Shown here piece by piece: positions 55,473-63,823 of a stretch of 64,000 bases of DNA. The DNA is from CAVVDT01 sp963747005 (GTDB taxonomy: Bacteria; Pseudomonadota; Alphaproteobacteria; Rhizobiales; Aestuariivirgaceae): contig CAVVDT010000008.1 of NCBI GenBank assembly GCA_963747005.1, positions 124,001-188,000 of the forward strand. The letters run 5' to 3'. Below the pieces are notes generated by a model. It did no database searches and was not told the DNA's origin. It worked only from the letters and a program-made list of their open reading frames with translations. The position numbers were made by a program, and so were the translations under genes. Position 1 is the first letter of the stretch. The number at the start of each line of letters is the position of its first letter.

Positions 55473-55760
55473 TCACCCTTCCGGATTGTTGATGACCCAG
55501 CTCCATGGGCGGATGTCCACCGCCTCGAACAACCCGGCGATGGCGTAGGGGTCTGATGCCGCGATCGATCCGGCTTCGCTGCGGTCGAAGGCCTCGACGA
55601 TGACCAGCGAGCCATTGGGAGTCCCCGACCCGTCAGTAAATGGCCCGGCGACCTTCAGCTTGTCGCCCAGGGATTGCAGATAGGCGAGATGATCGGGCCG
55701 GGTCGACAGGCGCTTTTCGACGCTGCCGGGCTTGTCGGTGCAGATCAGGGCATAGAGCAT
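55473..55760 (-). CDS. YciI family protein
   Basis: A 95-residue ferredoxin-like-fold protein starting MLYALICTDKPGSVEKRLSTRPDHLAYLQ, with NGSLVIVEAFDRSEA and DPYAIAGLFEAVDIRPW. The His-Asp pair of YciI is visible in RPDHLAYL and SDPYAIAG. The precise activity is unknown. AAGGAGACC gives the start. It is between gpsA and EVE, four bases before the latter. Confidence 0.9.
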   Translation of the reverse strand: MLYALICTDKPGSVEKRLSTRPDHLAYLQSLGDKLKVAGPFTDGSGTPNGSLVIVEAFDRSEAGSIAASDPYAIAGLFEAVDIRPWSWVINNPEG

Positions 55761-55776
55761 GAGGTCTCCTTGTCGG

Positions 55777-56778
55777 TCATTGCGTTTCGAACTTGACGGG
55801 CCGGCTGAGCAGCCGGGCAATCTCGGCGTCCGGGCTGGAACGCTCCTCGACGATGGCCTGCACGGCCGCCGCGATCGGCATGTCGACTCCATGAGGGGCG
55901 GCGATGGCGTTCACCACGCTGGCCGTATGCACGCCTTCCGATACACCGCGCCGGGTGGCGAGAATTGCACCCAGGGCCTCGCCGCGGCCCAGCGCAAGGC
56001 CAAGGGAGAAATTGCGCGACTTGGTGCTGGAGCAGGTGAGGATGAGGTCGCCGAGGCCGGAAAGTCCGGTCAGCGTCTCGCGTCGTGCGCCAAGTGCCAG
56101 GCCGAGACGGGCCAGTTCGGCAAACCCGCGCGTCGTCAGGGCGGCGCGGGCCGATTCGCCCAGACGTTTCCCGTCGGAAATGCCGCAGGCGATGGCCAGC
56201 ACGTTCTTCACCGCCCCGCCCAGCTCAACGCCGCGAATGTCGTTGGAGGCATAGATGCGGAAGGTATCAAGGCTCATGGCGGTCGCCAGATCGCGGGCGG
56301 CAGCGGCATCGCGTCCGGCCAGCGTTACGGCGGTGGGTAGTCCCGCCACCACGTCGGCGGCAAAGCTCGGCCCCGAAAGCACGTAGGGCTCGAGCGCCGG
56401 ACACGCCTCGTGCAGCACCTCGCTCATGAACCGGTCGCTGCCACGCTCGATGCCCTTGGCACAGATGATGCCGGGCGTGCCCGTGGCGATGCCGTGAAGG
56501 TTTGACAGAACGGCCCTCATGGCCTGGGCCGGTGTCGCGATGAGTATAAGGTCGGCCTTTGCGAACTGCGACAGATCGCTGGTGGCAACAAGACCGTCCG
56601 GCAATCGCACACCGGGCAGATAGGCACGGTTCTCCCGATCGCGGTCGATGCCCGCCGCCACGTCGGGCGAGCGCGCCCACAGCGTGGTGGCAAGGCCGGC
56701 GCGTGCCATGACCGCCGCCAGCGCCGTACCCCAGCTTCCGGCGCCGATGACGCCGGCCGATCGCCATCTCCCGGTCAT
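55777..56778 (-). CDS. gpsA: Glycerol-3-phosphate dehydrogenase [NAD(P)+]
   Basis: A 333-residue GpsA that reduces dihydroxyacetone phosphate to sn-glycerol-3-phosphate for phospholipid synthesis. The N-terminal motif is VIGAGSWGTALA; the catalytic lysine is in LGGAVKNVLAI, and LTGLSGLGDLILTCSSTKSRNF is characteristic. The ATG overlaps the tsaD stop by four bases; an upstream frame inside tsaD is not used. Confidence 0.94.
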   Translation of the reverse strand: MTGRWRSAGVIGAGSWGTALAAVMARAGLATTLWARSPDVAAGIDRDRENRAYLPGVRLPDGLVATSDLSQFAKADLILIATPAQAMRAVLSNLHGIATGTPGIICAKGIERGSDRFMSEVLHEACPALEPYVLSGPSFAADVVAGLPTAVTLAGRDAAAARDLATAMSLDTFRIYASNDIRGVELGGAVKNVLAIACGISDGKRLGESARAALTTRGFAELARLGLALGARRETLTGLSGLGDLILTCSSTKSRNFSLGLALGRGEALGAILATRRGVSEGVHTASVVNAIAAPHGVDMPIAAAVQAIVEERSSPDAEIARLLSRPVKFETQ

Positions 56779-57875
56779 GCCTTGGCCCCCGCATAGGGTG
56801 CCGGCTCGGCGTCGTCGTCCAGCGGCCAGCGTGCCCTTGCCGGGGTATCGAGCGGATCGATCAAGCCCAGATTCAACCGCTCGGCACCGCACCAGGCGAC
56901 CATGGCGGCATTGTCGGTGCACAGGTCGACAGGCGGCGCCAGGAGCCGGAAGCCGCGCGCAACAGCGGTCTCGACGAGGCGCGTGCGCAAGGCAATATTG
57001 GCCGCAACACCGCCCGATATGACCAACACATTATCGGCCATACCGGGATGTTCGGCGCGAAAACGCACCATGGCATGGTTGACCCGGTCGGCAACCGTAT
57101 CGCACACGGCGGCCTCAAAGGCGGCGCAGACATCGGCCACATCGCCCGGCCCTAATGGCTGGACCTCCTGGGCGGCCAGGCGCACGGCGGTCTTGAGGCC
57201 GGAAAAAGAGAAATGACAGCCCTCGCGACCCAGCATCGGGCGCGGGAAACTGAAGCGGCTCGCATCGCCGAGCCGGGCCTCGGCTTCCACCGCCGGGCCG
57301 CCCGGATAGCCGAGATGCAAAAGCTTGGCGGTCTTGTCGAAGGCCTCGCCCAGGGCATCGTCGATAGTGGTGCCGTAGCGCCGGTAGTGCCCGACGCCTT
57401 CGACCGCGACAAGCTGGGTATGGCCGCCCGATACCAGCAACAGCAGATAAGGCGGCGCTAGACCATCGGTAAGGCCGGGGGTCAGGGCATGAGCTTCAAG
57501 ATGGTTGACGGCAATGAGCGGCTTGCCGGTCGCCAGGACCAGCGCCTTGGCGGTGGCGAGACCGACCAGCACCCCGCCGATCAGCCCCGGTCCCGCGGTG
57601 GCGGCGATGCCGTCCATGGCATCGAGACCAAGGTCTGCCTCGGCCAACGCGGCCTCGATGATGTGATCGAGGCAGGAGACATGGGCGCGAGCCGCGATCT
57701 CCGGTACCACGCCGCCATAGGCCTGGTGCTCGGCAAGCTGCGAGCGCACCACATTGGCGAGAATCCGCCCTTTGCCGCCAGCGTCGCGCTCGACCACCGC
57801 GGCGGCCGTTTCGTCACACGAGGTCTCGATGCCGAGAACGACGAGCCGGCGGCTTATGGATCGAGGTGCGGTCAA
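56775..57875 (-). CDS. tsaD: tRNA N6-adenosine threonylcarbamoyltransferase
   Basis: A 366-residue TsaD that transfers the threonylcarbamoyl group to A37 of ANN-decoding tRNAs. The N-terminal VVLGIETSCDETAAAVV and the metal-binding HLEAHAL are diagnostic, with LLLVSGGHTQL and VISGGVAANIALR further on. No ATG or GTG suits the start; a TTG at 57875 with AAGGAAG nine bases upstream gives MTAPRSISRRLVVLG and is chosen. It diverges from hemC, a pairing often seen in alphaproteobacteria. Confidence 0.92.
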   Translation of the reverse strand: MTAPRSISRRLVVLGIETSCDETAAAVVERDAGGKGRILANVVRSQLAEHQAYGGVVPEIAARAHVSCLDHIIEAALAEADLGLDAMDGIAATAGPGLIGGVLVGLATAKALVLATGKPLIAVNHLEAHALTPGLTDGLAPPYLLLLVSGGHTQLVAVEGVGHYRRYGTTIDDALGEAFDKTAKLLHLGYPGGPAVEAEARLGDASRFSFPRPMLGREGCHFSFSGLKTAVRLAAQEVQPLGPGDVADVCAAFEAAVCDTVADRVNHAMVRFRAEHPGMADNVLVISGGVAANIALRTRLVETAVARGFRLLAPPVDLCTDNAAMVAWCGAERLNLGLIDPLDTPARARWPLDDDAEPAPYAGAKA

Positions 57876-57965
57876 TCTCGTTCTTCCTTCTCGCGAGCCA
57901 GACTGTATAGTGCGGCCCGACGCCCTGAGGGCGAGCCCATACCACCCCCGTCCGGCCCGTTGCAA

Positions 57966-58880
57966 ATGCTTCCCATCCGTATCGGTACACGAGGATCGAA
58001 ACTGGCCCTTGCCCAGGCCCATGAAGTGCGCGACCGGCTGATCGCGGCGCACGAGTTGGCCGCGACGGCAATCGAGATCGTGGTCATCACCACCACCGGC
58101 GACAGGGTGCGCGACCGCCCGCTTGCCGAGATCGGCGGCAAGGGACTTTTCACCAGGGAGATCGAAGAGGCTTTGTTCGAGCGGCGCATCGACATGGCGG
58201 TGCATTCCATGAAGGATCTGCCGGCGGAACTGCCTGATGGTCTCGCCATCACCTGCGTGCTGCCGCGCGAGGACCCGCGCGATGCTTTCCTGTCGCCCGT
58301 CGCTGTCGATCTCGCCGGCTTGCCGCCCGGCGCGCGGGTAGGCTCATCGTCGGTGCGCCGCGCCGCGCAGGCTTTGCGCATCCGTCCCGATCTCGAGGTC
58401 GTGGCCTTTCGTGGCAATGTCGATACCCGCCTCGCCAAGCTGGCAGCCGGCGAGGTCGCCGCTACCTTTCTCGCCTGTGCCGGTCTCAACCGGCTGGGGC
58501 TGGCCGATCGCATCACCACTGCGTTGCCGGTGGACGTCATGCTGCCGGCTGTAGCGCAGGGCGCCGTCGGCATCGAGATCCGCACAGACGATGCACGCAA
58601 TGCCGGGCTGATCGCCGCTATCAACGACACTGCCACTGCGATCACGGTGGCGGCGGAGCGGGCCTTCCTTGCCGCGCTCGACGGGTCCTGCCGCACACCG
58701 CTGGCCGGCCATGCGGTACTGGAGAACAGCCGGATCAGATTCCACGGGCAGACCCTCAGCCTCGACGGCCGCCACATGTTCGAGACGACGCGCGAGGGAC
58801 TGGCGGGCGATGCCGCGGCGCTGGGGCGCGATGCCGGCGAAGAGATCAGGGTGGCCGCCGGTCCCGCCCTGTTCAGGTAG
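57966..58880 (+). CDS. hemC: Hydroxymethylbilane synthase (porphobilinogen deaminase)
   Basis: A 304-residue HemC. It begins MLPIRIGTRGSKLALAQ; the dipyrromethane cofactor attaches to Cys242 in DGSCRTPLAGHA, and FRGNVDTRLAKL and VGSSSVRRAAQ are standard. It polymerises four porphobilinogens into hydroxymethylbilane. No ribosome binding site precedes the ATG, and an upstream frame extension lies inside tsaD on the other strand. hemD follows 13 bases later. Confidence 0.95.
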   Translation: MLPIRIGTRGSKLALAQAHEVRDRLIAAHELAATAIEIVVITTTGDRVRDRPLAEIGGKGLFTREIEEALFERRIDMAVHSMKDLPAELPDGLAITCVLPREDPRDAFLSPVAVDLAGLPPGARVGSSSVRRAAQALRIRPDLEVVAFRGNVDTRLAKLAAGEVAATFLACAGLNRLGLADRITTALPVDVMLPAVAQGAVGIEIRTDDARNAGLIAAINDTATAITVAAERAFLAALDGSCRTPLAGHAVLENSRIRFHGQTLSLDGRHMFETTREGLAGDAAALGRDAGEEIRVAAGPALFR

Positions 58881-58893
58881 GCCGGGCGAGGCG

Positions 58894-59625
58894 ATGGGTA
58901 TCTATATCGTCACCCGTCCCGTGCAGGATGCCGGACCCGTGGTCGAACGCCTGAAAGCCCTTGGCCATGCCGCCATTGCCGCACCGCTCATGCATATCGA
59001 GGATTTGCCAAATGCCGACATCCCGGCCATCGCCTTCCAGGCCGTGCTGGTGACCAGTGCCAACGGCGCCCGGTCGCTGGCCCGTCAACCGGCATTCGCG
59101 CGAATTGGCAAGGCGCTTGCGATCACTGTCGGCAAGGCGTCGGCTGCCGCAGCGAGGTCGGCGGGTTTTGAACGGATCATCGAGGCTGAAGGTGATGTCG
59201 CCGGGCTGATCGCGGCAGTGAAGCGCCATGTGTCCCCCGATGACGGCCCTCTGCTCTATGCATCCGGGCGCCAGACGACCGGCGACATCGCGGGCGATCT
59301 GGGTGCGGCCGGCTATTCGGTTCACCGCGCGGTGCTCTATGAGGCTGTAGCGGCTGAAGCGCTGCCTGAGACGGCCCGCGACGCCATTGCCGGCGGCGGG
59401 GCCGCAGGCGTCCTCATCTACTCACCGCGCACGGCGCGCATCTGGTGCCACCTGGTGATGGCCGCCGGTCTTGCAGGCAAAATGGCAGCCGTGCCCCACT
59501 TCTGCCTCTCCGATAATGTCAAAGCGGCGTTGCGGGACGCCGGCTGCAGCGAAACGGTAGCCCGCGTGGCGGTACGGCCCGAGGAAGCGGCCCTTTTCGA
59601 CCTGATTGCCGCTGCAAACGGGTGA
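58894..59625 (+). CDS. hemD: Uroporphyrinogen-III synthase
   Basis: A 243-residue HemD-family protein beginning MGIYIVTRPVQDAGPVVERLKALGH, with VLVTSANGARSLA and VLIYSPRTARIW marking the two lobes. Sequence conservation in HemD is low, but position between hemC and the Mic60/HemY genes supports the call. It closes and inverts the tetrapyrrole ring. Confidence 0.88.
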   Translation: MGIYIVTRPVQDAGPVVERLKALGHAAIAAPLMHIEDLPNADIPAIAFQAVLVTSANGARSLARQPAFARIGKALAITVGKASAAAARSAGFERIIEAEGDVAGLIAAVKRHVSPDDGPLLYASGRQTTGDIAGDLGAAGYSVHRAVLYEAVAAEALPETARDAIAGGGAAGVLIYSPRTARIWCHLVMAAGLAGKMAAVPHFCLSDNVKAALRDAGCSETVARVAVRPEEAALFDLIAAANG

Positions 59626-61124
59626 CTGGCGCGACCAGCCCGCATGCACTAGACAATGACGAGATAGCCGGACCGGAGAGCATGACCAGAAAGCGCAAGA
59701 CAAAGTCGACCGACAGCGCGATCAAGCCGCCAGTGCTCGATCTCGAGGCAACCGAAGTCGCGGACCCGCAAGATCAGGGGACGCAAGCGCCCGAGCCTCC
59801 CGCTGACGACGGATTGACCGCGAGCGATGAGGCGGCAACCGCCGGTCCTGCCACCAACAATGTAGCGACCGATTCGCCGAACGCCGCAGCGAGCGAAATG
59901 GCCGACGACGGAGATGCAGGGGTCGAGGCAGAGGCGGCCGACGAACCGTCAGAAGAAGCCGTCGATGAGGAGGATGCGGCCTTGCCCGCGCAAGCCTCGG
60001 GTCATAAGCGTCTCGTGGCCGGAGCAGTCGTGATCGGCCTCCTCGTCGCCGCCGGCGGTGGGGCGTGGCTCTATCGCAGTTATGGCGAGCAGTGGTTTGG
60101 CTCGCCTGCAACCAGCGCCGCTCTTGAAGCCTTGCAAACCCGGCTGGCAACTCTCGAAAAAGCGCAGGCAACGGCCGGCCAGGATCTGGCTTCCATAGGG
60201 GTCCAGGCCAGGGCCGCCGCCGATAGCCTGGCCCGCGCCAATACCGAATTGTCCGGCCTTGCCGGCACCGTCAAGGAAATCCGTCAAGCGGCAAAGGCAA
60301 ACGATGCCGCAATAGCTGGTCTGCAAGGACGCCTCGATGGCCTTGAGGCGTCAGGCCAGCAGTCGGCCAAGGAGATCGCCGGGCTGAAGACGGCGCTTGC
60401 AAGTGCGGTGCAGACCGACAACACCAGCGGCGACAAGGGTGCAGCCGTTTCCCTCCAGGTCGGGCAGTTGTCCGGGAACCTTGATGCCCTCGGGCAGCGG
60501 GTGAAGGCGCTCGAGGAGGGGCTTGGCACGGCCCGTGATGCCCTGAAGGGCCTTTCCGCCCGGCTGGACGACGTGGCCAAGCGGGCAAGCGGACCACAGG
60601 CAGGCAGCAAGGCGGCGAAGATCGCCACCGCCTTTTCGGCACTTGAGACGCGCATTGGCGAAGGCAAGCCGTTCGGCGCCGAGGTCGCGACCCTTGCCGG
60701 GCTCGATCCGAACCTGCCCGGCCTGACGGCGTTGAAGGCGGCTGCGGACAAGGGCGTGCCCGGCGTCGATGATCTGGCGCAGCAACTGAACGACGCCCTT
60801 GCACAGCTCCCCGACGCCAGCAGCAAATCCGCCGAGGCAGGCCATGAGGGCTGGTGGGCCGGGTTGAAACACCGGGTCTTCAGTGTCGTCAAGGTCCGCA
60901 GGATAGGCGCCACCGACTGGCACGAGGCCGGCATCGCGGCAAAGGCCGCATTGGCCCGCGACGATATCGCTGGCGCCATCGCCGCCTTCGGACCCGTCAC
61001 CGACGCCACCCCGCCGGCGATCGCCTCATGGCTGGCCGCAGCAACGGCGCGCAAGCAGGTCCTCGATCGGTTGAGCGCCCTTTCGGCAGCCGTTCTGCAA
61101 AGTCTCAAGCGCAACGCGTCTTAA
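59622..61124 (+). CDS. Mitofilin (Mic60)-like inner-membrane protein
   Basis: A 500-residue protein with an acidic, disordered N-terminal region (residues 1-125), one membrane helix (about 131-150, VAGAVVIGLLVAAGGGAWLY), a long coiled coil (about 165-330) and a C-terminal mitofilin domain with WWAGLKHRVFSVVKVRR. Alphaproteobacterial Mic60 shapes intracytoplasmic membranes and contacts outer-membrane proteins, and is encoded beside hemD and hemY as here. The GTG overlapping the hemD stop is used; an ATG at 59682 (MTRKRKTK) is an alternative start. Confidence 0.85.
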   Translation: MTGATSPHALDNDEIAGPESMTRKRKTKSTDSAIKPPVLDLEATEVADPQDQGTQAPEPPADDGLTASDEAATAGPATNNVATDSPNAAASEMADDGDAGVEAEAADEPSEEAVDEEDAALPAQASGHKRLVAGAVVIGLLVAAGGGAWLYRSYGEQWFGSPATSAALEALQTRLATLEKAQATAGQDLASIGVQARAAADSLARANTELSGLAGTVKEIRQAAKANDAAIAGLQGRLDGLEASGQQSAKEIAGLKTALASAVQTDNTSGDKGAAVSLQVGQLSGNLDALGQRVKALEEGLGTARDALKGLSARLDDVAKRASGPQAGSKAAKIATAFSALETRIGEGKPFGAEVATLAGLDPNLPGLTALKAAADKGVPGVDDLAQQLNDALAQLPDASSKSAEAGHEGWWAGLKHRVFSVVKVRRIGATDWHEAGIAAKAALARDDIAGAIAAFGPVTDATPPAIASWLAAATARKQVLDRLSALSAAVLQSLKRNAS

Positions 61125-61141
61125 GGAGCAGGGACAGTCGC

Positions 61142-62851
61142 ATGGTCCGGATGTTGTTGCGGTTCGTTGTGTTGTGCGCCGCCGCAGTGGCGGCAACCTG
61201 GCTCGCCTATCGTCCGGGCAACCTGACGCTTGAATGGCTGGGCTTTCATATCGAGCTTCCGCTTGCCCTCGCCGTTCTTGCCGGCGTGATCGGCCTGTTG
61301 ATCCTCGCCCTGGCATGGTCGCTCCTGCGCCGTTTGCTGCAGACACCGGGCGCCGTGACCGACTATTTCCGCTTCCGGCGCACCCGGCGGGGGCAGGAAG
61401 CGCTGTCGGCCGGCATGATAGCTGTCAGCGCCGGCGATATCGCCACCGCCCGGCGGCAGGCGCTGGTCGCGGCACGCATTCTCCCGGATGAGCCTCTGGC
61501 AAAGCTGCTTGAAGCCGAGACCGCCGGCCTCGAGGGCGATGCCCGCCGCGTCAAGGCGATCTATGTTGACATGCTCGCCAACCCGCAGACCGAATTGGTG
61601 GCGCTGCGCGGTCTGTTCGAAGCGGCCCGCCGAAGCGGCGATGCGGCAGCGGCACGCGGGTATGCCGAGCAGGCCCTCAAGCGCAATCCCGGCGTTGCCT
61701 GGGCCTCCAGCGCCATGCTTGCCATCCAGTCTGCGGAGGCCGACTGGCCGGCGGTTTCCGCCACCATCGAGGCGCGGCGCAAGGCACGCCTGCTCGATGA
61801 CGACACCGCCCGGCGCGATCGCGCCGTGGTCCTTACCGCCCAGGCGATGGACGCCGAGGACGCTGAGCCCGATGCCGCCCTCGATCTCGCCACACGGGCC
61901 CACAAGCTCGATCCGGCACTGGTGCCGGCGGCGGTGATCGCCGGCCGCCTCAACATACAAGAGGGTTCGCTGCGGCGGGCGGCCAGGGTTCTGGAAAAGA
62001 CCTGGGCCCTGAGCCCGCATCCCGACATCGCAGTGGTCTATGCCCATGCCCGCACGGGCGATTCGCCGCTTGACCGGCTGAAGCGGGTGCGCGACCTCAT
62101 CAAGGTCGCCCGCGGCGGCGAAGAAGGTGCCGTCGCCCTGGCGGAAGCCGCCATCGATGCCCGCGACTGGAAGCTGGCGCGCGAGGCGCTCGAAGACTAC
62201 GCCGACGAGCGACCGAGGGCGCGCATCTGTTCGCTCATGGCGGAAATCGAGGAAGGCGAGTTCGGCGACAAGGGCAGGACCCGCCAATGGCTGGCGCGGG
62301 CGGTCAGGGCCCCCCGCGATCCCGTCTGGTTCGCCCACGGCATGACATCGAGAAAGTGGCTGCCGGTTTCTCCCGTGAACGGCGAACTGGGCGCTTTCCG
62401 CTGGACCACACCGCCCGAGGCCCTTGCCGCCCCCGACGAGGACAAACCGGACTTCGACGTACCGGCCATCGACGGCCCGCCTGCGGAAGATCAGGACCCG
62501 CAGGTCGAAGACGAACCGGTCGTCGCACCTCTGCCCGCAGCGCCACAGGGCGAGGCAACGCCACCGCGGCCAGCCAATGATGAGGCGAAGGACCCTGCCG
62601 CGCCCGTCGATCAACCGATCGCGCAATCCAATCCTTCTGCTCCCCCGGTAGCCGAAGAACGCCAGGCGTCCCACGCCCCACCGCCGGCGCCTCCGGTATC
62701 GGCGCCCGTGGTGCCGACCGAACCTCAAGCAATCGAGCCCAAGGGCAGCGAGCCTGTTGTGCTGCCGCGCCAGCCCGATGATCCCGGACCCGACACCGAA
62801 TCCGACGGTCCGCGCAAGCCCGGCTGGCTGGGCCGCCGCGGCGGGCTTTAA
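61142..62851 (+). CDS. hemY: HemY-like TPR protein of the heme operon
   Basis: A 569-residue protein. Two membrane helices occupy about residues 5-60 (LLRFVVLCAAAVAATWLAY, LALAVLAGVIGLLILALAW), then a HemY_N domain (TDYFRFRRTRRGQEALSAGMIAVSAGD) and TPR-like helices to about residue 440. The last 120 residues are rich in Pro, Ala, Asp and Glu and look disordered. This is the non-enzymatic HemY of proteobacteria, not protoporphyrinogen oxidase. The chosen start follows AAGGAGCAGG and lies 17 bases after the Mic60-like gene. Confidence 0.88.
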   Translation: MVRMLLRFVVLCAAAVAATWLAYRPGNLTLEWLGFHIELPLALAVLAGVIGLLILALAWSLLRRLLQTPGAVTDYFRFRRTRRGQEALSAGMIAVSAGDIATARRQALVAARILPDEPLAKLLEAETAGLEGDARRVKAIYVDMLANPQTELVALRGLFEAARRSGDAAAARGYAEQALKRNPGVAWASSAMLAIQSAEADWPAVSATIEARRKARLLDDDTARRDRAVVLTAQAMDAEDAEPDAALDLATRAHKLDPALVPAAVIAGRLNIQEGSLRRAARVLEKTWALSPHPDIAVVYAHARTGDSPLDRLKRVRDLIKVARGGEEGAVALAEAAIDARDWKLAREALEDYADERPRARICSLMAEIEEGEFGDKGRTRQWLARAVRAPRDPVWFAHGMTSRKWLPVSPVNGELGAFRWTTPPEALAAPDEDKPDFDVPAIDGPPAEDQDPQVEDEPVVAPLPAAPQGEATPPRPANDEAKDPAAPVDQPIAQSNPSAPPVAEERQASHAPPPAPPVSAPVVPTEPQAIEPKGSEPVVLPRQPDDPGPDTESDGPRKPGWLGRRGGL

Positions 62852-62908
62852 CGCAGAGTGCTTGAAAAGGCGGGATCGAGGCTGTATCAGATCGCACAGC
62901 CCGCATGG

Positions 62909-62984
62909 GCCGCCATAGCTCAGTTGGTAGAGCGGCGCATTCGTAATGCGTAGGTCGGGTGTTCGAGTCACCCTGGCGGCACCA
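62909..62984 (+). tRNA. tRNA-Thr (CGT anticodon)
   Basis: A full cloverleaf is visible: acceptor arms GCCGCCA / TGGCGGC, D arm GCTCAGTTGGTAGAGC, anticodon arm GCGCA-TTCGTAA-TGCGT, T arm GGGTG-TTCGAGT-CACCC, discriminator A and encoded CCA. The anticodon CGT is at 62942-62944 and reads ACG (Thr). A run of five T follows the CCA and may serve as terminator. It is 57 bases after hemY. Confidence 0.96.
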
Positions 62985-63046
62985 TTTTTCACAATCAATT
63001 GTTCTGATGGGTCGCGGTAGCAAGTCGCCCGTGAACAATCCGATTT

Positions 63047-63180
63047 TCAGGCTGCGACGGGCCGGGCGCCCAGTCGGCATGCGAGCATGATCAGACACAA
63101 CAAGTCCCTCAGCCACTTGAGGATGAGCGAGAAGTTGTAGCCGGCGGCGGCGAGGATGGCGTTGATGGCATCGCCCTGGG
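63047..63180 (-). pseudogene. IS5-family transposase C-terminal remnant
   Basis: Read on the minus strand, this stretch encodes about 44 residues ending at a TGA (63049-63047). It contains GDAINAILAAAGYNFSLILKWL followed by a hydrophobic tail, the usual end of IS5-type transposases. Everything before GDAIN, including the DDE catalytic part, is missing. The break falls exactly where the response-regulator sequence begins. No terminal inverted repeat was recognised. Confidence 0.7.
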
Positions 63181-63823
63181 TACAGGGTAACGCCCACGGC
63201 CGGCGGTCAGGACCTGCGCGCCCTCGTGGAAGCGGGGCCGATAGATGTCGTCATCCTCGACATCAACATGCCCGGCGAGGACGGGCTGTCGCTTGCCCGG
63301 TTTCTGCACCAGCGCGGTGACATCGCCACGATCATGTTGACGGCGTCTGGCGATGTGGTCGACCGCATTGTCGGGCTGGAAGTGGGCGCCGACGACTATC
63401 TCATCAAACCGGTTGATCTGCGTGAACTGCAGGCGCGCATCAAGGCGGTGCTGCGCCGTACGGCCGGGCGAAAGTCAACGACTTCCGCCGCTCCGGCGCA
63501 GAGGGAAGGTGATCTGGTGCGCTTTGGCGAGTGCACGCTTGATCTCGCTGGTCACAAGCTCTTCGAACTCGGTGGGCAAGGAGATCGAAATTACCTCGAT
63601 GGAATATGCATTGCTCAAGGTGTTTGCCGCGAATGCCGGGCGGGTGCTTAACCGCGATCAATTGCTGGAGCAGGCACACGAACGGAGCTGGGATCCGTAT
63701 GACCGAAGCATCGATATCCGTGTTTCGAGGTTGCGGCGAAAGATCGAGACCGATCCAACCAAACCCCAGGTCATCAAGACCGTGCGTGGCACAGGCTATG
63801 TGTTTTCGCAGAATGGCAAATAA
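63181..63823 (+). pseudogene. OmpR/PhoB-family response regulator, 5'-truncated and frameshifted
   Basis: The frame opens directly at the transposase remnant with YRVTPTAGGQDLRALVE, which would correspond to residue 25-30 of a receiver domain, so the start and the acidic pocket are lost. The phosphoacceptor Asp (VVILDINMPGEDG), MLTASGD and the Lys of YLIKPVD remain. At 63574-63576 (GGTGGG) an extra G shifts the frame; removing one G restores GKEIEITSMEYALLKVF and an intact winged-helix domain to VRGTGYVFSQNGK. Both lesions make it a pseudogene. No sensor kinase is present in the window. Confidence 0.85.

Noticed and set aside
62985..63046. Phage-type attachment site at the tRNA-Thr 3' end
   Set aside because: No second copy of the tRNA 3' end and no integrase gene are seen before the window ends, so an att site cannot be supported.
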